Origin: Altererythrobacter sp.
GTDB taxonomy: Bacteria; Pseudomonadota; Alphaproteobacteria; Sphingomonadales; Sphingomonadaceae
Direction of reading: 5' to 3'
Assembly: GCA_024636575.1 (NCBI GenBank)
Contig: JAGXGU010000165.1
Coordinates: 1-9,882 of the forward strand
Length of the DNA stretch: 9,882 nt
Shown: piece by piece, positions 1 to 6,085 of the stretch
Layout of the letters: each line of letters starts with the position of its first letter
How positions within the stretch are numbered: the first letter of the stretch is position 1
Notes under the pieces: generated by a model
The model's database searches: none
What the model was told of the DNA's origin: nothing
Seen by the model: only the letters and a program-made list of their open reading frames with translations
Made by a program: the position numbers and the translations under genes

Positions 1-1
1 C

Positions 2-916
2 GCGTTTGGAATGGGAATCGACAAGCCCGACGTGCGCTTCGTCGCCCATGCCGGGATCCCCAAGTCGATCGAAGCCTATTATCAGGAAACCGGCCGTGCG
101 GGCCGCGACGGCGATCCGGCAACCGCAGTGATGCTGTGGGGTGCAGGCGATTTTGCGCAGGCACGCCAGCGGCTGAGCGAAACGCCGGAGGAACGGCGTG
201 GAGGTGAACGCACCCGGCTCGACGCGCTGGCGACTCTGGTGGAGGCGCCAACCTGCCGCCGCGCGATCCTGCTGCGGCATTTCGGCGAAAGCCCGCCGGA
301 AGCCTGCGGCAATTGCGACAATTGCCTGAGCCCGCCCAAGGTCGCCGATACTTCCGAAGTCGCGCGAAAACTGCTGTCGGCAGTGTACCGCACCGGGCAG
401 AGTTTCGGCTTCGGCCATATCCAGAAGGTGCTCACCGGCAATGCCGATGAACGCGTGCGTCAGCGCGGGCATGACCAATTGAGCGTGTTCGGCATTGTCA
501 GCGGGGACGAGGCGGCGCTGCTGCAACCGCTGTCGCGCGCGCTGCAGGCCCGCGGTGCGCTGATTTCTACCGAACATGGCGGGCTGGCGCTGGGCGGCAA
601 TGCGCGTGCGATCCTGAAGGGCGATGAATCGGTCGAGATTGTCCTTCCGCCAAGGCGCGAGCGCGGCCGCAAACAGGGTATCAATGTGGCCAACCCGGTC
701 GGTGATCCCCTGTTCGAAGCGCTGCGCGATCTCCGGCGCGATCTGGCGGCAGAGGCGCAAATGCCGCCCTATGTCATTTTCCACGATGCCACCTTGCGCG
801 AAATGGCCAGCGCGCGGCCATCCGACCTGGGTGAACTGGGCAAGATCGGCGGTATCGGCGCGAAGAAGCTGGAGGCCTATGGGGACGCGTTTCTGGCGGT
901 GATCCGGCGTCATTGA
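2..916 (+). CDS. recQ: ATP-dependent DNA helicase RecQ, C-terminal part (5' end outside window)
   Basis: RecQ is a 3'-5' superfamily 2 DNA helicase that acts in recombination and replication-fork repair. The open frame enters from the left edge, so only about 304 C-terminal codons are present. It begins inside the second RecA-like domain with AFGMGIDKPDVRFV, followed by the YQETGRAGRDG motif that contains the arginine finger. Next comes the zinc-binding region, with four cysteines in the pattern C...CGNCDNC (roughly bases 256-330). A winged-helix RQC domain follows (SFGFGHIQKVLTG, about bases 405-650). A C-terminal HRDC domain closes the protein (LREMASARPSDLGELGKIGGIGAKK, split here as LREMASARPSDL then GKIGGIGAKK). 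The stop is TGA at 914-916. The ATG at 11 lies within the conserved helicase motif and is not a start. The domain order matches canonical bacterial RecQ, and nothing looks broken. Confidence 0.95.
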   Translation, partial: AFGMGIDKPDVRFVAHAGIPKSIEAYYQETGRAGRDGDPATAVMLWGAGDFAQARQRLSETPEERRGGERTRLDALATLVEAPTCRRAILLRHFGESPPEACGNCDNCLSPPKVADTSEVARKLLSAVYRTGQSFGFGHIQKVLTGNADERVRQRGHDQLSVFGIVSGDEAALLQPLSRALQARGALISTEHGGLALGGNARAILKGDESVEIVLPPRRERGRKQGINVANPVGDPLFEALRDLRRDLAAEAQMPPYVIFHDATLREMASARPSDLGELGKIGGIGAKKLEAYGDAFLAVIRRH

Positions 917-965
917 ACGGGCAGACTTAGCAGGCCATTAACCCAACAATGGTAACCCTGAGCCG

Positions 966-1973
966 ATGGAAAATGCTGCACATCGCTCCGCCCGGATACA
1001 TCATCCCGGAACACCTTCCAGTCATCGCTCGATGTTGATCGCCGGCGCAATTGCCATCGCCGGGATATTCGTCATTCCGATGGCGGCGGTATTCGCGCAG
1101 TCCTCCGCCCCGTTCACCGTGGTGGAAACCGGGCAGGGGTTCAGCCAATTGCAGCAGGCCGTAGGCGCCATCGGTGATGGCAGTGCAACGATCGCCATCG
1201 CCCCGGGAACGTATCGCCAATGCGCGGTCCAGACCGCTGGTTCGGTAACCTATCTTGCGGCCAAACCGGGCAGCGTGATTTTCGACGGCGTTACCTGCGA
1301 AGGCAAGGCAGCCCTCGTTCTGCGCGGGCGCGAGGCAAGCGTATCCGGCATTGTGTTTCGGGGTATGGCCGTGCCCGATTTCAATGGCGCGGGCATCCGG
1401 CTGGAACAGGGCAATCTGACCGTAGCGCAGAGCTGGTTCACCGACAGCCAGCAGGGGATCCTGACGGGCGATGACCGCAGCAGCCGGATCGTGATCGACA
1501 AATCCACCTTCTCCGGCCTCGGCACCTGCGAGGGATCGGGCGGCTGCGCCCATTCGATCTATATCGGCGATTACGGCCATCTGCGCGTAACCCGCAGCCG
1601 GTTCGAGAAAGGCAGGGGCGGCCATTATATGAAAGCCCGCGCCGCGCGGGTCGATGTCGCTTCCTCCAGCTTCGACGACAGTGCGGGGCAGGAAACCAAT
1701 TACATGATCGACCTGCCTGCCGGGGCAATCGGCCAGATCACCAACAATTGGTTCGTTCAGGGGCAGAGCAAGGAAAATTACTCCGCCTTCATCGCCGTGG
1801 GCGCAGAGGGCAAATTGCACAGTTCCGACGGGTTGAAAATTGCCGGAAATGACGCGCGGCTCGCGCCGTCGGTTCGCCGCGACACCATTTTCGTGGCAGA
1901 TTGGTCGGGCGCCCGGCTGGCGATTGCCGACAACACTCTCGGCATCGGTCTGAAAGCCTTCGAACGGCGGTAG
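966..1973 (+). CDS. Exported right-handed parallel beta-helix protein of unknown function
   Basis: This 335-residue protein has no function I can name. A basic N-terminus (RSAR, HHPG, HR) leads into a hydrophobic stretch, LIAGAIAIAGIFVIPMAAVFA (about residues 24-44), followed by QSS. That is a classical Sec signal peptide with a probable cut after VFA, so the mature protein is likely periplasmic or secreted. The rest reads like short beta-helix coils: repeated patterns of alternating hydrophobic residues with N, G and S turns, such as GIVFRGMAVPDFNGAGIRL, RIVIDKSTFSGL, LRVTRSRFEKG and GQITNNWFVQG. Such folds occur in pectate lyases, epimerases and adhesins. Two cysteines (C...GGC) lie in a CEGSGGCAHS segment. 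The start is uncertain: the ATG at 966 gives the signal peptide a charged n-region, while the ATG at 1032 would start it directly at MLIAG. Neither has a clear ribosome site. It follows recQ by 49 bases on the same strand. Confidence 0.78.
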   Translation: MENAAHRSARIHHPGTPSSHRSMLIAGAIAIAGIFVIPMAAVFAQSSAPFTVVETGQGFSQLQQAVGAIGDGSATIAIAPGTYRQCAVQTAGSVTYLAAKPGSVIFDGVTCEGKAALVLRGREASVSGIVFRGMAVPDFNGAGIRLEQGNLTVAQSWFTDSQQGILTGDDRSSRIVIDKSTFSGLGTCEGSGGCAHSIYIGDYGHLRVTRSRFEKGRGGHYMKARAARVDVASSSFDDSAGQETNYMIDLPAGAIGQITNNWFVQGQSKENYSAFIAVGAEGKLHSSDGLKIAGNDARLAPSVRRDTIFVADWSGARLAIADNTLGIGLKAFERR

Positions 1974-2012
1974 CTTCGGAACAATTGCCCCCGCCGCTGG
2001 CTTATGTCTGTG

Positions 2013-2018
2013 AAGGAG
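2013..2018 (+). promoter_or_regulatory. Ribosome binding site of the YbiI-like gene
   Basis: The hexamer AAGGAG lies seven bases before the ATG at 2026. It is the best Shine-Dalgarno sequence in the window and fixes the start of this small gene, which a length filter could otherwise discard. Confidence 0.75.
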
Positions 2019-2025
2019 CAGGCAA

Positions 2026-2289
2026 ATGGCTGGCGGTTGGGCGCGCGATGGCGCGGTTCAGGATCAAATCGATGATACGGTGAGCGACGCAGTCAAGGCC
2101 GCAAGGGCGCGGATTCCGGTTGGAGAAAGTCCGGAATATTGCGACGAATGCGGCGAAGCAATTCCGCCGAAGCGGCGGGCGGCCCTGCCCGGAATCCGGA
2201 CCTGCGTCGCCTGTCAGTCAGCTCGTGACAGCGCGGTACGCCATTCGACCTTCAATCGCCGCGGCAGCAAGGATAGCCAGCTGCGTTGA
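2026..2289 (+). CDS. ybiI: DksA/TraR-family C4 zinc-finger protein, YbiI-like
   Basis: This 87-residue protein carries the DksA/TraR C4 zinc-finger signature CDEC-x17-CVAC (residues 39-63). Members of this class bind RNA polymerase through the secondary channel (DksA, TraR) or are uncharacterised small relatives. It lacks the long coiled-coil of DksA, so a DksA-like role in the stringent response is not assured. From memory, it matches E. coli YbiI closely along its whole length. The shared features are MA-GWA at the start, IP-GES before the first cysteine pair, IP--RR-A-PG-R between the pairs, and the C-terminal NRRGSKDSQLR. The length is also about the same (YbiI is 88 residues). The start is set by an AAGGAG site. 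It sits 52 bases after the beta-helix gene and 75 bases before psd, so it could share a transcript with either. The family call is firm. The symbol rests on remembered similarity only. Confidence 0.9.
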   Translation: MAGGWARDGAVQDQIDDTVSDAVKAARARIPVGESPEYCDECGEAIPPKRRAALPGIRTCVACQSARDSAVRHSTFNRRGSKDSQLR

Positions 2290-2355
2290 TCCGGCAAAGA
2301 TGACCGGCTAGGGCGCTTGAACCACGGCATCGGGATCGGTCCGGCCCCAAGATCA

Positions 2356-2360
2356 GGAAA
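2356..2360 (+). promoter_or_regulatory. Ribosome binding site that favours the ATG start of psd
   Basis: GGAAA, within AGGAAA, lies four bases before the ATG at 2365. No comparable site precedes the upstream in-frame TTG at 2317. This supports MANRPFIWLQ as the N-terminus of Psd. Confidence 0.5.
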
Positions 2361-2364
2361 TTTC

Positions 2365-3222
2365 ATGGCCAATAGACCGTTCATCTGGCTGCAGCATCTT
2401 GCGCCGCAGCATATCTTGTCACGCCTGGCCGGATCGCTGGCGAGCAGCAGGATCCCGTGGCTGAGGGATATGCTGATCCGCCGCTTCATCCGGGCTTATG
2501 ATGTCGACATGGACCAGGCTGAACGGCCCGCCAGCGACTATTCGTGTTTCAACGATTTTTTCACCCGCGCACTGAAACCCGGCGCGCGGCCGCTGGCCGA
2601 TGGCGGCGAGCATATCCTGTGCCCGGCGGACGGCGCGATCAGCCAATTGGGCCGGATCGAAGATGGCCGCATCCTGCAGGCCAAGGGCCAGAGCTATTCC
2701 GCCGCAGAACTGCTCGGCGGCGATGCAGCGTTGGCGGCCCGGTTCGACGGCGGCCATTTCATTACCATCTACCTGTCCCCCAGCGATTATCACCGGGTCC
2801 ATATGCCCGCGGCGGGCAAGCTGCGCGAAACCACCTATATTCCCGGCGATCTGTTTTCCGTAAACACTGCGACAGCCGCCGCCGTGCCGCGATTGTTCGC
2901 CCGGAACGAGCGGCTGGCCTGCATCTTCGACACTGCCCGGGGCACGGCCGCCAGCGTGATGGTCGGCGCGATGATCGTCGCCAGTATCGAAACCGTCTGG
3001 TCAGGTCTGGTCAAACCGCATGGCAGGCAAGTGATCCGCACCGCCTATCCCGAAGATACGGCGCCGCAACTGGAAGCGGGCGAGGAAATGGGCCGGTTCC
3101 TGCTGGGATCGACCGTGATCCTGCTGTTCGAACCCGGCAAGATCGAATGGCTGAACGGGCTGAAACCGCTTGATACAGTCCGCATGGGGCAGGCTCTGGC
3201 CCGGAAAATCGTACCTGATTAA
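2365..3222 (+). CDS. psd: Phosphatidylserine decarboxylase proenzyme
   Basis: Psd converts phosphatidylserine to phosphatidylethanolamine at the inner membrane. The proenzyme cleaves itself to give a beta chain and an alpha chain that carries the pyruvoyl cofactor. The predicted protein has 285 residues. The self-cleavage motif LGST is at about residues 247-250, with the serine becoming the pyruvoyl group. The charge-relay aspartate lies in CPADGAISQLG (D89) and the histidines in DYHRVHMP (H143, H146). Other conserved blocks are GDLFSVN, LFARNER and ASIETVW. These match, from memory, the E. coli-type Psd almost block for block, including ILQAKGQSYS, but the acidic E. coli C-terminal tail is absent. 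The start at 2365 is preferred over the TTG at 2317, which would add 16 non-conserved residues. The gene ends within four bases of ribA on the other strand. pssA, the usual partner, is not in the window. Confidence 0.95.
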   Translation: MANRPFIWLQHLAPQHILSRLAGSLASSRIPWLRDMLIRRFIRAYDVDMDQAERPASDYSCFNDFFTRALKPGARPLADGGEHILCPADGAISQLGRIEDGRILQAKGQSYSAAELLGGDAALAARFDGGHFITIYLSPSDYHRVHMPAAGKLRETTYIPGDLFSVNTATAAAVPRLFARNERLACIFDTARGTAASVMVGAMIVASIETVWSGLVKPHGRQVIRTAYPEDTAPQLEAGEEMGRFLLGSTVILLFEPGKIEWLNGLKPLDTVRMGQALARKIVPD

Positions 3223-4295
3223 TCCAGCAGATGGCCTGAGCGGTGGCGCTTGGTATCAAGGTAACGGGCGTTGTGCGGATTGGCCGGCAATTGATGCTGC
3301 ACGCGCTGGGTGACCCGGACACCGGCATCTTCGAGCGCGACGACCTTGCGCAGATTGTTGGTCATCAGCCGTATTTCGCGCACGCCGAGCAGTTCCAGAA
3401 TCCGTGCCGCAGTGCCAAAATCGCGCGCTTCATCGGGCAGGCCCAGCCGCTGGTTGGCATCGACCGTATCGAACCCCTGATCCTGCAGCCGGTAGGCACG
3501 CAGTTTGTTGACCAAGCCAATTCCGCGCCCTTCCTGCCGCATATACAGCAGCACGCCCCATCCGCCGCCGCGCGCTTCCTGCGCCATTGCCGCCAGCGCG
3601 GCATCCAGTTGCGGGCCGCAATCGCATTTCAGGCTGCCGAGAACATCGCCGGTAAGGCATTCGGAATGCAGCCGGACCAACGGCGCGCGGTCCGACGTCT
3701 GTGTTCCGATTACCAGTGCGACATGTTCGCGGGTATCGTCCACGCTGCGAAAGGCGACGATTTCGGCATTCTCGCAGGCCGCAATCGGCAGGTGGGCGCG
3801 GGTGGCAATGGTCAGTTTTGCCGGATCGGACCACTGCGCCAGATCGCAGGCCGCGACCGGCTGCGCTTCGCCGGCATGTTTCGGGTCAACCAGGAAGGCG
3901 GGCAGGATTCCGGCCAGCCTGGCCAGTTCCAGCGCGGCCTCCGCTTCGTCCGGCCAGTCAATGGTTTCGGCCCGGAACGGTCCCTTCAGCGGGCTTGCCA
4001 GATCCAGCGCAGGATCTGCAATCGGGCGCGCGGCGGCAAGGGTAAACAGCTCTGCCCCGTGTATCAGCACCGGTGCATGCGGTGCGGCGGCTTCGCGCTG
4101 GTTGATCAGTTTGAGGGTCGCGGCGCGGGCTGACGAAATCAGCATCTGCGCGCTATCGGCCTTGGCAGTTATCGCGGTTTCCACCGGCAGCAGCACCGGC
4201 CCGCCAATCATTTGCAGCGGCCAGCCGTGGCGCAAGGCGTCGATCGCCTGCGCCACCCGGCGTGCGGGAGAGGGAGAAGGCGGCGCTTCGTTCAG
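3219..4295 (-). CDS. ribA: GTP cyclohydrolase II with degenerate N-terminal RibB-like domain
   Basis: RibA opens the riboflavin pathway by turning GTP into diaminohydroxyribosylaminopyrimidine phosphate, formate and pyrophosphate. The C-terminal half (from about residue 160 of 358) has all its marks. The zinc cysteines are in HSECLTGDVLGSLKCDCG (C213, C224, C226), then come RQEGRGIGLVNK, the DANQRLGLP segment, LMTNNLRK and the terminal ARYLDTKRHRSGHLL. The first 150 residues resemble a dihydroxybutanone-phosphate synthase fold (AQAIDALRHGW, DEAEAALELARLAGILPA). They lack the acidic DDEDRENEGDL catalytic loop, so this half is probably inactive. The start is unusual. I chose the CTG at 4293-4295, overlapping the xth TGA as CTGA, because GGAG lies eight bases upstream and the family-like sequence begins there. 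The alternatives are TTG at 4352 and ATG at 4406, which extend deep into xth, or an internal ATG at 4211, which would cut off the domain. It is probably co-transcribed with xth. Confidence 0.92.
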   Translation of the reverse strand: MNEAPPSPSPARRVAQAIDALRHGWPLQMIGGPVLLPVETAITAKADSAQMLISSARAATLKLINQREAAAPHAPVLIHGAELFTLAAARPIADPALDLASPLKGPFRAETIDWPDEAEAALELARLAGILPAFLVDPKHAGEAQPVAACDLAQWSDPAKLTIATRAHLPIAACENAEIVAFRSVDDTREHVALVIGTQTSDRAPLVRLHSECLTGDVLGSLKCDCGPQLDAALAAMAQEARGGGWGVLLYMRQEGRGIGLVNKLRAYRLQDQGFDTVDANQRLGLPDEARDFGTAARILELLGVREIRLMTNNLRKVVALEDAGVRVTQRVQHQLPANPHNARYLDTKRHRSGHLLD

Positions 4296-5086
4296 AGATC
4301 GAACTCCGTCACCAAGGGGACATGGTCGGATGGCTTTTCCCAGTCGCGGCAATCCTCGTAAACGTAGTGGCCCACTGATGCAGCCGCCAGATCGGGGCTG
4401 GCCCACATATGGTCCAGCCTGCGGCCGCGATCATTGGCCCGCCAGTCCTTTGACCGGTAGCTCCACCAGCTGAAATAGCGTTCCGGATCCTGGATATGCT
4501 GGCGGCCTACATCGATCCAGCCATGCGCGTCCTGAAACCGCTTGAGGGTCTCGACCTCCAGCGGGGTGTGGCTGACCACTTTCAGCAATTGCCGGTGGTT
4601 CCACACATCGCTTTCCAGCGGGGCGATGTTGAAATCGCCGACAATCATGGTCGGGCCGGTAATGCTCTCGGCCCACCGCGTCATCCGTTCCAGGAAATCG
4701 AGTTTCTGGCCGAATTTGCTGTTCTGGGCCCGGTCGGGAATATCGCCGCCAGCGGGAACGTAGACATTTTCCAGCAGCATCCCCCGGCCCGGCCCGAGCA
4801 ATTCCACCCCGACATGGCGCGCCTCGCCATTATTCTGCCAATTGTGGCGGGTCACTTCCTTCAACGGAATCCGGCTGACCGTGGCGACCCCGTGATAACC
4901 CTTCTGCCCATGCACCGCATGGTGGGTGTAACCGAGCGCAGCGAAGGCTTCGTAGGGGAAGGTTTCCTCCACCGTCTTGATTTCCTGCAGGCACAGCACA
5001 TCGGGCGCCTGCTGGGTCAGGAACCGTTCCACGATCGGCATCCGCAAACGGACCGAATTGATATTCCAGGTAGCAATCTTGATCAT
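4292..5086 (-). CDS. xth: Exodeoxyribonuclease III (AP endonuclease)
   Basis: This 264-residue protein belongs to the exonuclease III / AP endonuclease (EEP) family, which cuts DNA at abasic sites and removes 3' blocking groups in base-excision repair. Its motifs are in the expected order. KIATWNINSVRLR is at the N-terminus and LCLQEIK carries the metal-binding glutamate (E35). NVYVPAGGDIPDRA has the catalytic tyrosine, and VGDFNIAP has the catalytic aspartate and asparagine (D151, N153). RGRRLDHMWASP follows, and SDHVPLV holds the final Asp-His pair (D254, H255). The length equals that of E. coli Xth. The ATG at 5086 sits directly on the conserved MIKIATWN start. No good Shine-Dalgarno site precedes it. 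A TATGAT hexamer at 5122-5127 is a weak -10 candidate just after the upstream terminator. The stop overlaps the proposed ribA start. Confidence 0.95.
   Translation of the reverse strand: MIKIATWNINSVRLRMPIVERFLTQQAPDVLCLQEIKTVEETFPYEAFAALGYTHHAVHGQKGYHGVATVSRIPLKEVTRHNWQNNGEARHVGVELLGPGRGMLLENVYVPAGGDIPDRAQNSKFGQKLDFLERMTRWAESITGPTMIVGDFNIAPLESDVWNHRQLLKVVSHTPLEVETLKRFQDAHGWIDVGRQHIQDPERYFSWWSYRSKDWRANDRGRRLDHMWASPDLAAASVGHYVYEDCRDWEKPSDHVPLVTEFDL
4304..4307 (-). promoter_or_regulatory. Ribosome binding site for ribA, inside the 3' end of xth
   Basis: On the - strand GGAG lies eight bases before the CTG at 4295. It is embedded in the last codons of xth (ACG GAG TTC GAT CTC TGA). The spacing suits a start at the CTG that overlaps the xth stop, and fits neither the TTG at 4352 nor the ATG at 4406. 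Confidence 0.5.
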
Positions 5087-5131
5087 GCGCGCGGGGATAG
5101 GGGGCAGTCGCGGTGCTGTCTATCATACAAT

Positions 5132-5169
5132 AAAAAACCCCCGCGCCGGGGGCATTGGCGCGAGGGTTT
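5132..5169 (-). terminator. Rho-independent terminator between lolA and xth
   Basis: On the - strand the arm AAACCCTCGCGCC (5169-5157) pairs with GGCGCGGGGGTTT (5147-5135). This gives a 13-base-pair stem with a single G-T pair and a nine-base loop. The descending arm runs into TTTTTTATTG. A shorter alternative stem, CCCCC-GGCGC-GGGGG (5152-5138), also abuts the T run. Polarity fits a transcript coming from lolA or from a separate gene in the gap. It would insulate xth-ribA from upstream transcription. Confidence 0.8.
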
Positions 5170-5313
5170 CCTATTAGCGTTCGTCACGCTTGTACGAGAG
5201 CGGCCTTGATAACGGCAGGACAACAGGGGGGAAACCTGCCGTTAACCGCCTCGTATTCGTAAACTAACCCTTTTTGGCTTTCTGGCCAATGAACAAACGA
5301 CGGCGTCCTGTCG
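5132..5313 (-). ncRNA. Candidate structured small RNA in the lolA-xth gap
   Basis: This gap has no plausible protein, but on the - strand it holds a row of inverted repeats that ends in the strong terminator. In order they are ACGAC/GTCGT (5314-5297), TTGGC/GCCAA (5289-5274), TAACGGCAGG/CCTGCCGTTA (5244-5210, with six C in the loop) and AGCGT/ACGCT (5190-5176), then the terminator (5169-5132). A promoter-like pair lies just upstream, so an independent transcript of about 180 bases is possible. I do not recognise it as 6S RNA, tmRNA, RNase P RNA or SRP RNA. The simplest alternative is that it is only the 3' untranslated end of the lolA message. The start position is a guess from the -10 element. 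Confidence 0.35.
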
Positions 5314-5315
5314 TA

Positions 5316-5346
5316 TTTATACAACGGCGTACCGGCGAAATGTCTA
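5316..5346 (-). promoter_or_regulatory. Possible promoter at the end of lolA
   Basis: On the - strand TAGACA (5346-5341) and TATAAA (5321-5316) each match five of six bases of the sigma-70 consensus. The 19-base spacing is longer than the ideal 17. The -35 element begins on the lolA stop codon. Transcription would start near 5309 and run into the terminator at 5132-5169. Confidence 0.3.
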
Positions 5347-6021
5347 ACGCGGGCGACGAGACGTTTTGCGCGGATCATCATAGGTGAAGCTTTTTTCGCT
5401 CACCGCCAGACCATATTTGTGATTCCGCAGCTTTACCGTGGTCCGGTTGTTCTGCGAATCGAGTGCGACCCAATTGGTCAGCTGCCAGCCACCGGGCGCC
5501 GAAGCATTGCGCACGAAAATCATGGTGATCACCCCATATTCAGGGCGATTGGAATCGCGCACTTCCACGCTGATGACATTCGGATTGCCGGTCGGGATCA
5601 ATTTGCCATATTTGGCAATGTCGCGGTTCGGATCGAGCAGGGCGCCGAGCGGCGAATCCTTGATCGGCCAGCGTTGCACCTGCTTCACATCGTAATCGAC
5701 CATCGTCAGCGATTTGCCGTTCGAAACGATCAGCATATTGACGTCTTTTTGGTATTCGAAGCGGATTTTGCCCGGGCGCTTCAGGGTCATGATGCCAGTT
5801 ACTGCCCGGCCCTGCCGGTCGGTCTGGACGAAATCGGCCTTCAAGGTCGAAATGCCGCGGATCGCCGCGACGGCATTATTAAGTTCGCTCTGCGCGGCGG
5901 CTACCGGCGTGGCGGGGGCAAGAATGGCTGCGGGCACGGCAAAGGCAACGGCGCCCGCGAGTGCGGTGCGCCAGAGTTTGCGTGAGGGCGATAGACGAAA
6001 AGTCGAGGTTCTAATGTTCAT
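5344..6021 (-). CDS. lolA: Outer-membrane lipoprotein carrier protein LolA
   Basis: LolA is the periplasmic chaperone that takes lipoproteins from the inner-membrane LolCDE exporter towards the outer membrane. The 225-residue product starts with a basic n-region and a hydrophobic core (ALAGAVAFAVPAAILAPATPVAAA, about residues 20-43), a signal peptide probably cut after AAA. The LolA-like body follows. IRGISTLKADFVQTD is the family's opening helix and strand. GIMTLKRPGKIRFEY is the characteristic 'LKRPGK-R-EY' strand pair. VSNGKSLTMVDYDVKQVQRWPI, split here as VSNGKSLTMVDY then KQVQRWPI, matches the next block, and DPNRDI follows. The end is rich in basic residues (PRKTSRRPR). I start at the ATG at 6021 because the frame upstream (to 6117) has no family-like sequence and runs into rpmG. 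Its GGAG is only one base from the ATG, so translation initiation is not clear-cut. It lies 64 bases downstream of rpmG with no terminator between, so the two may be co-transcribed. Confidence 0.88.
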   Translation of the reverse strand: MNIRTSTFRLSPSRKLWRTALAGAVAFAVPAAILAPATPVAAAQSELNNAVAAIRGISTLKADFVQTDRQGRAVTGIMTLKRPGKIRFEYQKDVNMLIVSNGKSLTMVDYDVKQVQRWPIKDSPLGALLDPNRDIAKYGKLIPTGNPNVISVEVRDSNRPEYGVITMIFVRNASAPGGWQLTNWVALDSQNNRTTVKLRNHKYGLAVSEKSFTYDDPRKTSRRPR

Positions 6022-6085
6022 GCTCCGGCAAATGACATCGAAGCGTTGAACGGTAAGTGAATTGATCCGCTGCCGGAAATTCAGC

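Noticed and set aside
938..958. TTAACCCAACAATGGTAACC before the beta-helix gene, as a CtrA box or terminator
   Set aside because: The spacing between the TTAA-like halves does not fit TTAA-N7-TTAA. The CCATT/AATGG repeat is too short and has no T run for a terminator.
2317..2364. TTG start for psd at 2317
   Set aside because: The 16 added residues (MNHGIGIGPAPRSGNF) are not family-like, and the ATG at 2365 has a better placed ribosome site.
3243..5209. Long + strand open frames opposite ribA and xth (3243-4133, 3505-4473, 4496-5209)
   Set aside because: They are shadows of two firmly identified - strand genes, and none shows domain-like sequence.
5087..5343. 6S RNA, tmRNA, SRP RNA or RNase P RNA in the lolA-xth gap
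   Set aside because: The region is too short for RNase P RNA and tmRNA, lacks the long closing stem with central bubble of 6S RNA, and lacks the GGAAG-type apical loop of SRP RNA.
5184..5381. A 65-codon - strand frame in the lolA-xth gap
   Set aside because: It starts inside lolA in another frame, has no ribosome site, and lies over the inverted repeats. The composition does not look like a protein.
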